Assembly (NCBI GenBank): GCA_964400105.1
Contig: CAYNTG010000057.1
Span: forward strand, 1 to 14,659
Reading direction: 5' to 3'
DNA length: 14,659 nucleotides
DNA from: CAYNTG01 sp964400105
GTDB lineage: Bacteria > UBP14 > UBA6098
In this document: positions 14,625 through 14,659 of the stretch, in pieces
Layout of the letters: each line of letters opens with the position of its first letter
Position numbering within the stretch: the first letter of the stretch is position 1
Translations under genes and position numbers: made by a program
The notes under the pieces: generated by a model
Seen by the model: only the letters and a program-made list of their open reading frames with translations
The model's database searches: none
Told to the model about the DNA's origin: nothing

Positions 14625-14659
14625 TTTGGTCTCCTTATTCGAGATTAATGATTATTTCA

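Overview
The window looks like a scaffold from a Gram-negative, probably anaerobic bacterium of the FCB-type lineages (Bacteroidetes/Fibrobacteres relatives and uncultured neighbours); I cannot name the phylum. The evidence is a PorV/PorQ-like outer-membrane protein, a secreted protein with a C-terminal type IX secretion (T9SS) sorting domain, a LapA-LapB pair (LPS assembly), a SPOR-domain envelope protein, and an EtfA with an N-terminal 2x[4Fe-4S] ferredoxin domain as in anaerobic electron-bifurcating systems. There is no phage, plasmid, CRISPR, rRNA or tRNA signal. A run of 100 N (4892-4991) is a scaffolding gap.

Layout. From about 1 to 7474 all genes run leftward. In transcription order they are: a two-TM coiled-coil protein of unknown function (7474-6569), lapA (6435-6118), lapB (6121-4994), the gap, a SPOR-domain lipo- or periplasmic-type protein (4866-4156), a PorV-like protein (4111-3179), ferredoxin-EtfA (3122-1914), and an APC-family permease fused to a PTS EIIA-like domain (1855-2). 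From 7475 to 7822 lies a 348-bp divergent promoter region with good sigma70-type promoters on both strands and an 18-bp inverted repeat resembling a TetR-family operator. From 7823 to 13176 everything runs rightward: tldD, tldE (first copy), a beta-lactamase-fold serine hydrolase, and a second tldE paralogue with its own promoter. A convergent gene (14624-13227) encodes the T9SS cargo protein.

How the genes may work together. TldD and TldE form a heterodimeric metallopeptidase that trims unfolded or modified peptides. Here one catalytic TldD is accompanied by two non-catalytic TldE paralogues, which align without gaps over their first 400 residues at about 46% identity by my hand count. This suggests alternative heterodimers or substrate presentation. 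The leftward block is mostly cell-envelope functions (LapAB, SPOR, PorV) followed by redox and transport.

The most unusual feature is at 13199-13490. Three palindromic repeat elements of different types are packed into under 300 bp at the 3' end of the T9SS-cargo gene. Two of them are translated in frame as part of the sorting domain: an 87-bp (29-codon) double-hairpin element and a 28-bp perfect palindrome. The third sits between the two convergent stop codons.
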